A DNA stretch of 64,000 nucleotides, from NCBI RefSeq assembly GCF_014203365.1, contig NZ_JACHIS010000001.1, positions 4,030,001-4,094,000 on the forward strand. Direction: 5' to 3'. Made by a program: the position numbers and the translations under genes. Below are positions 16,128-24,003 of the stretch, piece after piece (the stretch's first letter is position 1; every line of letters begins with the position of its first letter). The notes below the pieces were generated by a model. It was not told the DNA's origin, ran no database searches, and was given only the letters and a program-made list of their open reading frames with translations. The stretch is from Actinoalloteichus hymeniacidonis. Its GTDB lineage: Bacteria > Actinomycetota > Actinomycetes > Mycobacteriales > Pseudonocardiaceae.

Positions 16128-16220
16128 ATGACCAATTCAGTTGTCCCCTCACGCCAACCGCTGGTAGGCGACCATCCAGCCGTCGATCCCGGCGAGGAGG
16201 CGGTATCCGATGAGCGTTGA
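16128..16220 (+). CDS. Possible 30-residue peptide, coupled to next gene
   Basis: An ATG 6 nt after GAAGGAG opens a 30-codon frame (MTNSVVPSRQ... ending EEAVSDER). Its stop overlaps the start of the next gene in the sense of translational coupling. The peptide is acidic at its C-terminus, has no cysteines, hydrophobic stretch or double-glycine, and matches no family known to me. It could be a leader peptide or simply the ribosome-loading frame for the downstream gene. Confidence 0.4.
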   Translation: MTNSVVPSRQPLVGDHPAVDPGEEAVSDER

Positions 16221-16596
16221 CCAGTGGCCGCCGGTGGATCCGGCCCCGACACAGTCCTCGACGACGAACCGCTCCTACGAACTGCGCGTAGCGGGCCGGT
16301 CGGTGTACCGAATCGCGCAGGTCTTCCCCGAGATGAGCGTCGGTCGCAACACCCAGGAGGCGATCCTGCGCGGAACGATCCTCGATGACGCCGCGCTGCA
16401 CAGCCTGTTGGTCCGGGTCCAGACCCTCGGTCTGCGGCTGCTGTCCATCCACCAGGTTCCGTCGATCTCGGATCCGGAGTCCAGCACGGGCGACTCCGGA
16501 CCGCCCGCCACATCGGCGGCCGCGCCCGCCGTCACCCCGGAATCGCGGCGCAGGCCGAGTTCGTCCAAGCGGAGGTCGGCCAGCCGGACCGGCTGA
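16210..16596 (+). CDS. Small conserved-type hypothetical protein
   Basis: The 128-residue product has a compact central part (about 21-85) with alternating strands and helices (YELRVAGRSVYRIAQVFPEM, RGTILDDAALHSLLVRVQTLGLRLLSIHQVP). A Ser/Pro/Arg-rich tail is probably disordered. The pattern resembles small ACT-sized or ferredoxin-like alpha/beta proteins common in actinobacteria; I cannot assign a function. Its ATG overlaps the stop of the preceding 30-codon frame and has GAGGAGG 8 nt upstream. It converges on an FAD monooxygenase. Confidence 0.65.
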   Translation: MSVDQWPPVDPAPTQSSTTNRSYELRVAGRSVYRIAQVFPEMSVGRNTQEAILRGTILDDAALHSLLVRVQTLGLRLLSIHQVPSISDPESSTGDSGPPATSAAAPAVTPESRRRPSSSKRRSASRTG

Positions 16597-16610
16597 GCCG
16601 TCTCCCCCGA

Positions 16611-16639
16611 GGCGGGTGGTCGGTCGCCGACCGCCCGCC
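16611..16639. terminator. Bidirectional terminator
   Basis: Paired arms GGCGGG-t-GGTCGG and CCGACC-g-CCCGCC around a 3-nt loop lie between the convergent ends of the small hypothetical gene (16596) and the FAD monooxygenase (16680). Confidence 0.65.
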
Positions 16640-16679
16640 ACCGAGGGGTTCTGATCGCGGGCGCCTGCCCGAGCAGGGT

Positions 16680-18011
16680 TTACGACGAGGTGGACCGCAG
16701 CGCGGCACGCATGGTGCTCAGTAGGAACCGAGGACGAGCGAGTTCACGGGGATGGCTGCGCATGGCCGCGACGTCGAGATAGCGACGATGCACCCCCGCA
16801 TCGGTGATCGTCGCCTTGGCCAGCAGGTCGGTGAACACCCGGGAGAGCTGCAGGCCGAACGGCCCTTTGCCCTCGGGCTGCGACGGTCGGCTGTCCTGGG
16901 CCGCCGCGCTCGCCCATGCGGCGTCCACCACGACCCTACTGCGTTCGAAATAGGCGTCCGCGGGTTCGCTCAACACGGCGGGCCCACGCAGCCAGCTGTG
17001 CAGTGCGCTCGCCTGCAACGCCGCGAGGATCAGGCCCTGACCGTGCATCGGGTTGAGCGAGGCCACCGCATCGCCGAGTGCGATCAGGCCCCCTGGAAGG
17101 CGTCGGATCCGGTGGTAGTCCCGGCGTCGGCTGTCTCGATGCCGAGCGGCGGCGACATCCGAGACCGGTTCGCCCTCCTGAATCAGTGTTCCCAGCTCGC
17201 CGACCGGCTCGATCCGGCACCGTGCCTCGAAGTCCTCGATGTCCCTGGTCGGTCGGTTGTCGCCATAACCGATGACGGTGGCGCTCCATCGATCGCCCTC
17301 GACGGGCAGCAGGACCAGTCCGCCAGCCGGCCCGGAGCGGCCGGTGCGCAGCGAGTAGACGCTGTCCATTCCGTCGACCGTCTGGCCGGGGCTTCGCCGG
17401 TAGAGCCGGGTGGCGTAGCCGAGGTCGCCGCCGAGCCTGCGCATCGGCGGCGGGGGGTAATCCGCGCGCTCCAGCCAGTCGCCGAGCCTGCTGGATCGGC
17501 CCATCCCGTCAACGACCAGGTCGGCGCCGATCCGTTCACCCGGCCCTCGATGCCCCGGCTCGGCGACCAGCGCGCCGTCCACTCGGGTTCCCCGGTGTGT
17601 CAGGCCGGTGGCCTTGCCTCGTTGGAACCGCACCGCGCCGAGCCCGGCGACGTGTTCCCGCATCCGACGGTGCAGGAACGGCAGGGTGAGGCTGACCAGC
17701 GGCTCGCCCACCACGGGTGCCCGGCGGACCCCGTCCACGTGCCAATGCGATCCGGAGTCGACCGGTTGAGCACCATCGGCGACCAGTTCCTCGATCAACC
17801 CGGGCATCCAATGGTCCAGTTGTCGACGAGCCAGTTCGGGGATCGGATGGGAGTGCGGCGCGGTGGGTGTGCCCCGCCGTGGGCCCGAGTTGTCCGCCGG
17901 ATCGTCGCGGTCCACGACGATCACCTCGTCCGCATGTTCGGCGAGCACTCTGGCCGCCGTCAGTCCCGCGATGCCGCCGCCGAGTACCAGCGCACGTCGC
18001 ACGAAAGCCAC
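16680..18011 (-). CDS. FAD-dependent monooxygenase / hydroxylase
   Basis: The 443-residue cytoplasmic flavoprotein starts with the dinucleotide-binding fold VLGGGIAGLTAARVLAEH, has a second FAD contact DLVVDGMGRSS and the GD box LIALGDAVASLNPMHGQG, i.e. the PHBH/squalene-epoxidase-like class. Such enzymes hydroxylate or epoxidise aromatic or lipid substrates using NAD(P)H and O2. The GTG at 18011 has GGAGGAG just upstream and directly precedes the Rossmann strand; the frame extends further to 18143 without homology. It lies about 18 kb from the polyketide genes and no link to them is evident. Substrate unknown. Confidence 0.85.
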   Translation of the reverse strand: MAFVRRALVLGGGIAGLTAARVLAEHADEVIVVDRDDPADNSGPRRGTPTAPHSHPIPELARRQLDHWMPGLIEELVADGAQPVDSGSHWHVDGVRRAPVVGEPLVSLTLPFLHRRMREHVAGLGAVRFQRGKATGLTHRGTRVDGALVAEPGHRGPGERIGADLVVDGMGRSSRLGDWLERADYPPPPMRRLGGDLGYATRLYRRSPGQTVDGMDSVYSLRTGRSGPAGGLVLLPVEGDRWSATVIGYGDNRPTRDIEDFEARCRIEPVGELGTLIQEGEPVSDVAAARHRDSRRRDYHRIRRLPGGLIALGDAVASLNPMHGQGLILAALQASALHSWLRGPAVLSEPADAYFERSRVVVDAAWASAAAQDSRPSQPEGKGPFGLQLSRVFTDLLAKATITDAGVHRRYLDVAAMRSHPRELARPRFLLSTMRAALRSTSS

Positions 18012-18475
18012 CTCACTCCTCCGACGGAGAGCTCCGCCTTGATCACTCGAACCGGACGGTAAACCGATCACCGAAAGTGATCGAACCCGCCGTGCGACCC
18101 GCGCGACCTGCGGCGCCACCGATCGACTACCACCACCGCGCACCCGCCGGTCGCGGTACCCGGCCGGTGCGGGCGTCGTCGCGGGTCCGCAGGGCCATTC
18201 CCGGTATCGATGCAGCGTTGATCACCCTGTCACACCCGACGGCGGACAGTCCGCCAACACGCTCCCCCACCGTGACCGATCACAACCCGTGACCATGCTC
18301 ACGTCCTCCGCCGCCCACTGGACCTCGCAGCCAGGCCGGTCCAGCCGGGATTGTCACCGTCGAGGATGAGACTCGCCTGCACCGCCCGGCCATCGACGAA
18401 ATCCTGCAGCGTCGTAGCCGCCCACCATGGGAGGCTTCCCGGGTCCCGCTGCCCAGGAAGGACGTCCAACCCCAC
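18012..18475. other. Divergent intergenic region
   Basis: About 460 bp between the start of the FAD monooxygenase and the start of the TPR gene, expected to contain both promoters. No gene, repeat or hairpin of note was seen. Confidence 0.45.
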
Positions 18476-21400
18476 ATGAGTTTCCTCGACGACATCGCCG
18501 ACGATCTGGAAAGGGCGATCGACACCGAGCCGGAGCCGGTCATGGCGCTGTCGCTGCGTGCGAAGCTCCACCGCTCCCACGCCCGCGACGACGAGGCGCT
18601 GGCCGATCTGAACCGCGCGCTGAGCTTCGAGCCGGACTCCGCGGAGTTACTCAGTCAACGCGGCGAGACACACCGCCTGCTGCATGACAACGAGGCGGCC
18701 GTGGCCGACTTCGATCGTGCGCTGCGGATCGAACCGGACGAACCGTGGACACTGGCCAGCCGGGGACAGGCACATCGCGCGCTGGGCAATGCGGTGCAGG
18801 CCTTCACCGACATCGATCGCGCGTTGGATCTCGATCCAGAACTCGATTGGGCCCTGGTCGAACGGGGCGCGCTGCGGCAGGACGCCCGCGAGTTCGACGC
18901 GGCCATCGTCGATTTCAGCGCCGCCATCGAACAGAATCCCGAGTACACCGCCGCGTATACCCGGCGGGGCGAGTGCCATCGGATGTCCGGCCGGATCACC
19001 GCGGCGATCGCCGATCTCGACCACGCGGTCGCGCTCGACCCCGAATCCTTCTACGCGCGCATCGAGCGCGGTGAGACCCGCCGGTTACTCGGCGACGACG
19101 CCGGTGCGATCGACGACTTCGATCTCGTGCTCGCGCGGATGCCCGATCACGCGTTCACCCTGGCCTCGCGGGGACAATCGCACTTCACCCTGGGCAACCA
19201 TCGCCAGGCGCTCGCCGATCTGAGCCGGGCGCTGGACCTCGAACCGTTCCTGGCCTGGGCGCTGGACGACCGGGCACGGTTGCATCGTGTCCTGGGCGAC
19301 CTCGAGGCTGCCGCCGAGGACAGCGAGCAGGCCGTACTGCTGATGCCGGACAACCCCACGACGGTGGCCAACCGCGCGGAGACCCACCGAATGCTGGGCA
19401 ACCTGGGACGCGCGTTGGTCGACTTCGACCGCGCCATCGAACTCGCCCCGGACTATGCCTGGGCGCTGGGCGGCCGCGCCCAGGTCAACCACGCGCGGGG
19501 GAAGGCCGAGGAAGCACTGGCCGACCTCGACGCCGCGATCGAGCTCCGTCCGACCATGGAGTGGTTGATCGCCGAACGTGCCTTGGTCCACCGGTCGCTG
19601 GGCGACGTGGACGCGCAGCTCGCCGACCTCGACTGGCTGTTGGAGCTGGATCCAGCGGCGGACTGGACCTACCTGCAACGGGGGCGGCTGCATGCGATGC
19701 GCGACGACGTCGAGCAGGCGTTGGCCGATTTCGATCGCGCGTTGGAGATCGCCCCCGACAACGCCAACGCCCTACATGACCGAGGTGAGCTGTACCGCTT
19801 CATCGATCGCTTCGACGAAGCTCTGGTCGACCTCAACCGCGCGTTGAAGTGCGACCCTGGGCTCGCGCCCACCTATGCGAGCCGGGGAGAGGTATACCGG
19901 GTCACCGGACGACTGACGGCGGCGCTCGCCGATTTCGACCGAGCCGTGGAACTCGACGACGACTATCCCTGGGCGTTGGCGGGTCGGGGCCAGGTCCGCC
20001 GGGCGCTGGGCGACCTCACCGGTGCGCTCGCGGATCTCGACAACGCCCTGGAGCTGGATCCCGATCTCGGCTGGGCACGGTCCGAACGGGACTCGGTCCG
20101 CGAACGGCTGAGCGGCCTCTCGACCGGAGCAGACGACGGCGACCAGGACGCAACGCGGGGGCCCGGCGAGATCGCCGCTGCCGAGCCTTCCGACCGAGAC
20201 GTTCCGCTGCCGGCCTCCGACCGTGAGGCTCTCCGCGAACTCGATCGAGCGGTGGCCGACGAACCCGACGACGGGTCGGGTTATGCGGCCCGTGGCCGGG
20301 TGCACCGCAGACTCGACAATCACGCCGAGGCGCTGGCCGATTTCGACCGGGCGGTGGAGCTGGGTCTGGACCAGGCGTGGCTGCATGACGAACGCGGCAG
20401 GCTGCGTAAGGCGCTGGGCGACCTCGATGGCGCGCTCGTGGACTTCGAGCGGGCGCTGCTACTGGAGCCCGACCGCAGGCTGGTGCTGGTAGCCCGCGGA
20501 CACACCCATCGCCTACTCGGCCGGGAACGACAGGCACTCGCCGATCTCACCCGCGCCATCGAGTCGTCATCACGCTTCGTTGCGGCGATCGGCGCCCGAG
20601 GTCATCTCCACCGGGCCATGGGCAACCACGTCGAGGCGCTGGCCGATTTCACCCGTGCGCTCGAGATCGCCCCCGGGCTTCGCACAGCCATCGCCGGACG
20701 CGGCGAGGTGTACCGGTTGACCGGCGAACTCGCGCTGGCGCTCACCGACCTCGATCAGGCACTGGGTGGCGACCCCGACGACCACTGGGCGCTGGTCAGC
20801 CGGGGCCGGGTGCACCGTGCGCTGGGTGATCACGAGCGTGCCGCCGCAGACCTGGATCGGGCGGTCGAGCTGCTGACGGCCGCGGCGAGTCGCGAGAATT
20901 CCGCCGCAGCAGCCAGGGAGCACTACTCCGCCGGTGGCGGTTTCGATTGGACGGTGGGACTGGACCCCGAGATCCAACAGGCCCACCACCGCCAAGGCGA
21001 GCGACATCGGTTGGCGGGCCGATTCCGGGAGGCTCTGGCGGACTTCGATCTCGCCATCGCGATGGATCCCGACGACGCGAGTGTGCTGGCCAGTCGAGCG
21101 CAGACCCACGCGGACCTCGACAACCACGCGCGGGCCATCGCCGATTTCGACCATGCGCTGGAGATCGAACCCGACTACGTCTGGGCCTTGAAGCATCGGG
21201 GCGAGGCACATCGACTCGCCGGGGACACGGCGGCAGCCATCGAGGACTTCACCCGCGCGTTAGAACTGTCCCCACACGACGCATGGGCGCTGGCCAGCCG
21301 GGGTCAGGCTCTCGCGGCACAGTTCGACCTGTCGACCGCACTGATCGACTTCGATAACGCGCTGGCCATCGACCCCGGACTCGACTGGGCACTGGAGTCG

Positions 21401-22540
21401 CGGAGTGCCCTGCACCGACTCCTCGGCGATGACGACGCCGCGCTCGCCGACCTCGATCGGCTCATCGAGCAGGACGGCACCGATCTCGAGGCCCACCTCG
21501 ATCGAGGCCGACTCCATCACCGCCGCGGCGACCACGATCGGGCAGCCGCAGACTTCGACCGCGCGGTGGAGCTCCATCCCGAGGCGGTGTCGGCCTACAA
21601 CGCCCGTGGCGAGTTCCACCGAGCGACCGGCCGGTTCACCCACGCGATGGCGGATTTCGATGCAGCCATCACGCTCGCTCCCGACCGAGGCTGGTCGATC
21701 GGAAGCCGAGGGCAGGTCTACCTGGCGCTCGGCGACGAGACTCGGGCGCTCGCCGATCTCGACCGCGCCGTGGAGCTGGGTCATGATGCGGACTGGGTGC
21801 TTTCCGAGAGGGCAGGTCTGCTACGTGATCTCGGGCATAGCGAAGCCGCCATCGCCGACTACAGCAGGCTTATCGAGCGTGATCCCGATGATCGGGCGTC
21901 CTATCTGAACCGGGCGCTGTCTCTTCGGGAGACCGGGCGGCACCACGAAGCGCTCGCGGATATCGACACGGCGCTGCGGCTGGGGCCGGATGCCGCCTGG
22001 ATCGCGGCTGAGCGGGGACGCAATCTCCGATCGCTAGGCGAGCACGAACAAGCGATGGTCGCCTTCGATCGGGCCGTGGAGTTCGCCCCAGACCACAATC
22101 ATGCCTACACCCCGCGTGGCAGGCTGCACCTCGCGCTCGGGAGATACGACAGGGCGGTCGACGATTTCATCGCGGCGGACCGGATCGATGGCGACGAGGC
22201 CTTCGATACCTACCTCCTCGCCCTGGCGTACTTGGGGATGCACGACCTTCAAGAGGCGGCGCGGCTGCTCGCCGATGCCCTCGCCCAGGATCGCGCCAAG
22301 CTGGCCCAAGACGGGACGCAGCATCGAATCCGGTTGAGTATCGGCACCTACCTCGCTGCGGCAGGCCAGGACGAGGCGGCGACGCGCGCGATCCGGGAGG
22401 CATTGACCTACCCGGTCTCCTCGGTCCATGTCGTTGCGACCGTCGAGGACTTCCGAGAGTTGGAGGCCTGCACCGGGATTCCGACCGAGGACCAACGCGA
22501 GCTTCTGATCTCCTGGTTGGACGATCACGACGCCCGCTGA
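18476..22540 (+). CDS. Giant tetratricopeptide-repeat protein
   Basis: The 1354-residue protein consists almost wholly of 34-residue TPR units of the type ALADFDRALELDPD-(x)2-WAL-(x)2-RGQVHRALGD, roughly 36-38 copies. They are interrupted near 540-585 and 795-840 by short acidic or alanine-rich linkers. No signal peptide, membrane span or enzymatic domain is present, so it should be a long cytosolic solenoid scaffold. The last 120 residues lose the repeat pattern. The DNA repeats are similar enough that copy number could change by recombination. A GGAAGGA lies 13 nt before the ATG, a slightly long spacing. Partner and pathway are unknown; neighbours give no operon context. Confidence 0.85.
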   Translation: MSFLDDIADDLERAIDTEPEPVMALSLRAKLHRSHARDDEALADLNRALSFEPDSAELLSQRGETHRLLHDNEAAVADFDRALRIEPDEPWTLASRGQAHRALGNAVQAFTDIDRALDLDPELDWALVERGALRQDAREFDAAIVDFSAAIEQNPEYTAAYTRRGECHRMSGRITAAIADLDHAVALDPESFYARIERGETRRLLGDDAGAIDDFDLVLARMPDHAFTLASRGQSHFTLGNHRQALADLSRALDLEPFLAWALDDRARLHRVLGDLEAAAEDSEQAVLLMPDNPTTVANRAETHRMLGNLGRALVDFDRAIELAPDYAWALGGRAQVNHARGKAEEALADLDAAIELRPTMEWLIAERALVHRSLGDVDAQLADLDWLLELDPAADWTYLQRGRLHAMRDDVEQALADFDRALEIAPDNANALHDRGELYRFIDRFDEALVDLNRALKCDPGLAPTYASRGEVYRVTGRLTAALADFDRAVELDDDYPWALAGRGQVRRALGDLTGALADLDNALELDPDLGWARSERDSVRERLSGLSTGADDGDQDATRGPGEIAAAEPSDRDVPLPASDREALRELDRAVADEPDDGSGYAARGRVHRRLDNHAEALADFDRAVELGLDQAWLHDERGRLRKALGDLDGALVDFERALLLEPDRRLVLVARGHTHRLLGRERQALADLTRAIESSSRFVAAIGARGHLHRAMGNHVEALADFTRALEIAPGLRTAIAGRGEVYRLTGELALALTDLDQALGGDPDDHWALVSRGRVHRALGDHERAAADLDRAVELLTAAASRENSAAAAREHYSAGGGFDWTVGLDPEIQQAHHRQGERHRLAGRFREALADFDLAIAMDPDDASVLASRAQTHADLDNHARAIADFDHALEIEPDYVWALKHRGEAHRLAGDTAAAIEDFTRALELSPHDAWALASRGQALAAQFDLSTALIDFDNALAIDPGLDWALESRSALHRLLGDDDAALADLDRLIEQDGTDLEAHLDRGRLHHRRGDHDRAAADFDRAVELHPEAVSAYNARGEFHRATGRFTHAMADFDAAITLAPDRGWSIGSRGQVYLALGDETRALADLDRAVELGHDADWVLSERAGLLRDLGHSEAAIADYSRLIERDPDDRASYLNRALSLRETGRHHEALADIDTALRLGPDAAWIAAERGRNLRSLGEHEQAMVAFDRAVEFAPDHNHAYTPRGRLHLALGRYDRAVDDFIAADRIDGDEAFDTYLLALAYLGMHDLQEAARLLADALAQDRAKLAQDGTQHRIRLSIGTYLAAAGQDEAATRAIREALTYPVSSVHVVATVEDFRELEACTGIPTEDQRELLISWLDDHDAR

Positions 22541-22551
22541 GTAGGGATAGC

Positions 22552-22587
22552 CGAGGCCGAGAGACGACATCGCCTCTCCCGGCCTCG
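22552..22587. terminator. Terminator between TPR gene and convergent hypothetical gene
   Basis: CGAGGCCGAGAG and CTCTC-cc-GGCCTCG form an interrupted stem 12 bp past the TPR stop and shortly past the stop of the convergent gene at 22630. Confidence 0.55.
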
Positions 22588-22629
22588 TGCCGACCTCCCG
22601 ATGAAGGCCGCGCCTAGGTGTTCGAACGG

Positions 22630-23667
22630 TCAGCCGACGCGGGCGTCCCAGTCCGACCAGGCGCGGTATTCGGCGGGCCATTCGAAACCGGTCGACCGCG
22701 CTCCATCGGCGTGGGCCGGTGCCTCGACGGTACGTAGGGCAACGGTGAACCCATTCCGATGGGGCGCGCCCCGGTGGGTGGCAATCGCAGCGTCGTCCGG
22801 CGTTGAGATCTGGATGGCATCCGACAGGCCGAAGGCCGGATGCCGCAGCCGGTCCCGCACGGACCGTGGCGCAGGCCCTGCGGCCCATTCCCACCACCAC
22901 TGTCCATGCCGTCCCCATGACGTGGACCAGAGCGCCGAAGACAGCAGCCCGCTGCGGCGCAGCAGCTCACTACCCACGCCCGCTGGGTCCGATCCGGGCG
23001 ACTCCGTGAGGTGTTGCCGCTCTGCTGCGTCCAGCCGATCGGGCGACGCCTCCGCGATCGAGTGAGTCCCACGTTCGGTCTCCGTCGCCCAGCGGGAGGC
23101 GAAGGCGAGACCTGCCCGGAAGGTTCGGCCATTCACTCCCGCCAACACCACCCGACCCGGCAGATCGTCGCCGAGCAGCACCAGTTCGACGGATCGATGC
23201 CGCCGTCGATACCGCAGACCCGGCACTCCTTCGAAGTGGCCCGCGCCGGTCCTCGGAAGCAGTTCGAACAACAACGGCCCCAGAGCGTCCGGCCACAGGT
23301 GCACGATCAGCTCCGCTGTCGTCGGCCGTACGGCCCGGATCGGCTGCGCGGGACGAAGGAGATCCGCAGGCGGGCGTAGTTGCAGATGGCTGCCGACTCG
23401 GGTGAGTGCCAGCAGCAATGCCGAGTCCAACCGGCGTTGCCCCGGCGTCCCGGCAGGCGAGAGCAATGAATGCCGGACCGAGTCGGCAACGCGTATCCCA
23501 CCGATCTCATCGGGACCGGCACGAAGGACATCGACGAGAGTGCTTCGTTCGTCTCGGGCCAGGTGAGTCACCGCGGCGACGATTTCCGGGGTGGCCGCGC
23601 TGGCGTTCCCACCCGTGTACTGGCAGCGCAGCGCCACAAGCTGGTCGGTCAGCGAGGTTCGTGACAT
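22630..23667 (-). CDS. Hypothetical protein (unrecognised)
   Basis: The 345-residue protein is not recognised. It is predicted soluble and mixed alpha/beta. The N-terminal 100 residues look helical; a middle strand-rich part includes VELVLLGDDLPGRVVLAGVNGR; a tryptophan-rich stretch SALWSTSWGRHGQWWWEW lies near 255-272. No signal peptide or catalytic motif was seen. The ATG at 23667 is chosen for GAGGA 6 nt upstream, although the frame opens at 23700. It is a single-gene unit facing the TPR gene and diverging from the YibE/F gene. Codon usage looks like the neighbourhood, supporting a real gene. Confidence 0.65.
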   Translation of the reverse strand: MSRTSLTDQLVALRCQYTGGNASAATPEIVAAVTHLARDERSTLVDVLRAGPDEIGGIRVADSVRHSLLSPAGTPGQRRLDSALLLALTRVGSHLQLRPPADLLRPAQPIRAVRPTTAELIVHLWPDALGPLLFELLPRTGAGHFEGVPGLRYRRRHRSVELVLLGDDLPGRVVLAGVNGRTFRAGLAFASRWATETERGTHSIAEASPDRLDAAERQHLTESPGSDPAGVGSELLRRSGLLSSALWSTSWGRHGQWWWEWAAGPAPRSVRDRLRHPAFGLSDAIQISTPDDAAIATHRGAPHRNGFTVALRTVEAPAHADGARSTGFEWPAEYRAWSDWDARVG

Positions 23668-24003
23668 GACTGTCCTCGGTTCCGCCGCCCGGCTCGGCAT
23701 GGTGAGGACGCTCGGCTGGCGGGCGTCGAATGAACGGATCTTCGTCGATGAGCAGGGGATGCCTCAACCCTGCGGCGGAAGCGCCACTCGATGCACCGGG
23801 GAGTGGCTCCAGCCTCACGTCTGCTCGAACGCCTGACCGACATCATACGCGGGCTCGAGACCGACGTCGCAAAGCCGGTGGATGGCCCGTGGCGTGGGAC
23901 TCGCGGCAACCGGTGTGGGAGGGCTCCAGTTGCCCGCGCCATGTCCTCGCCGACCCCATAGGATGCGCGGAATGATCGAAGCGCCGCTTGCTGGCGAGGT
24001 CGT
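23668..24003. other. Divergent intergenic region
   Basis: The interval between two divergent starts presumably contains both promoters. No gene or palindromic site was recognised. Confidence 0.4.

Noticed and set aside
16680-18011. FAD monooxygenase as part of the polyketide pathway
   Set aside because: It is some 18 kb from the PKS genes, separated by the conserved ruv-relA block and unrelated genes; no sequence feature links it to the island.
18476-22540. Periodic DNA similarity resembling a tandem repeat or CRISPR-like array
   Set aside because: The periodicity of about 102 bp is the coding reflection of 34-residue TPR units in one long frame; there are no identical repeats with unique spacers.
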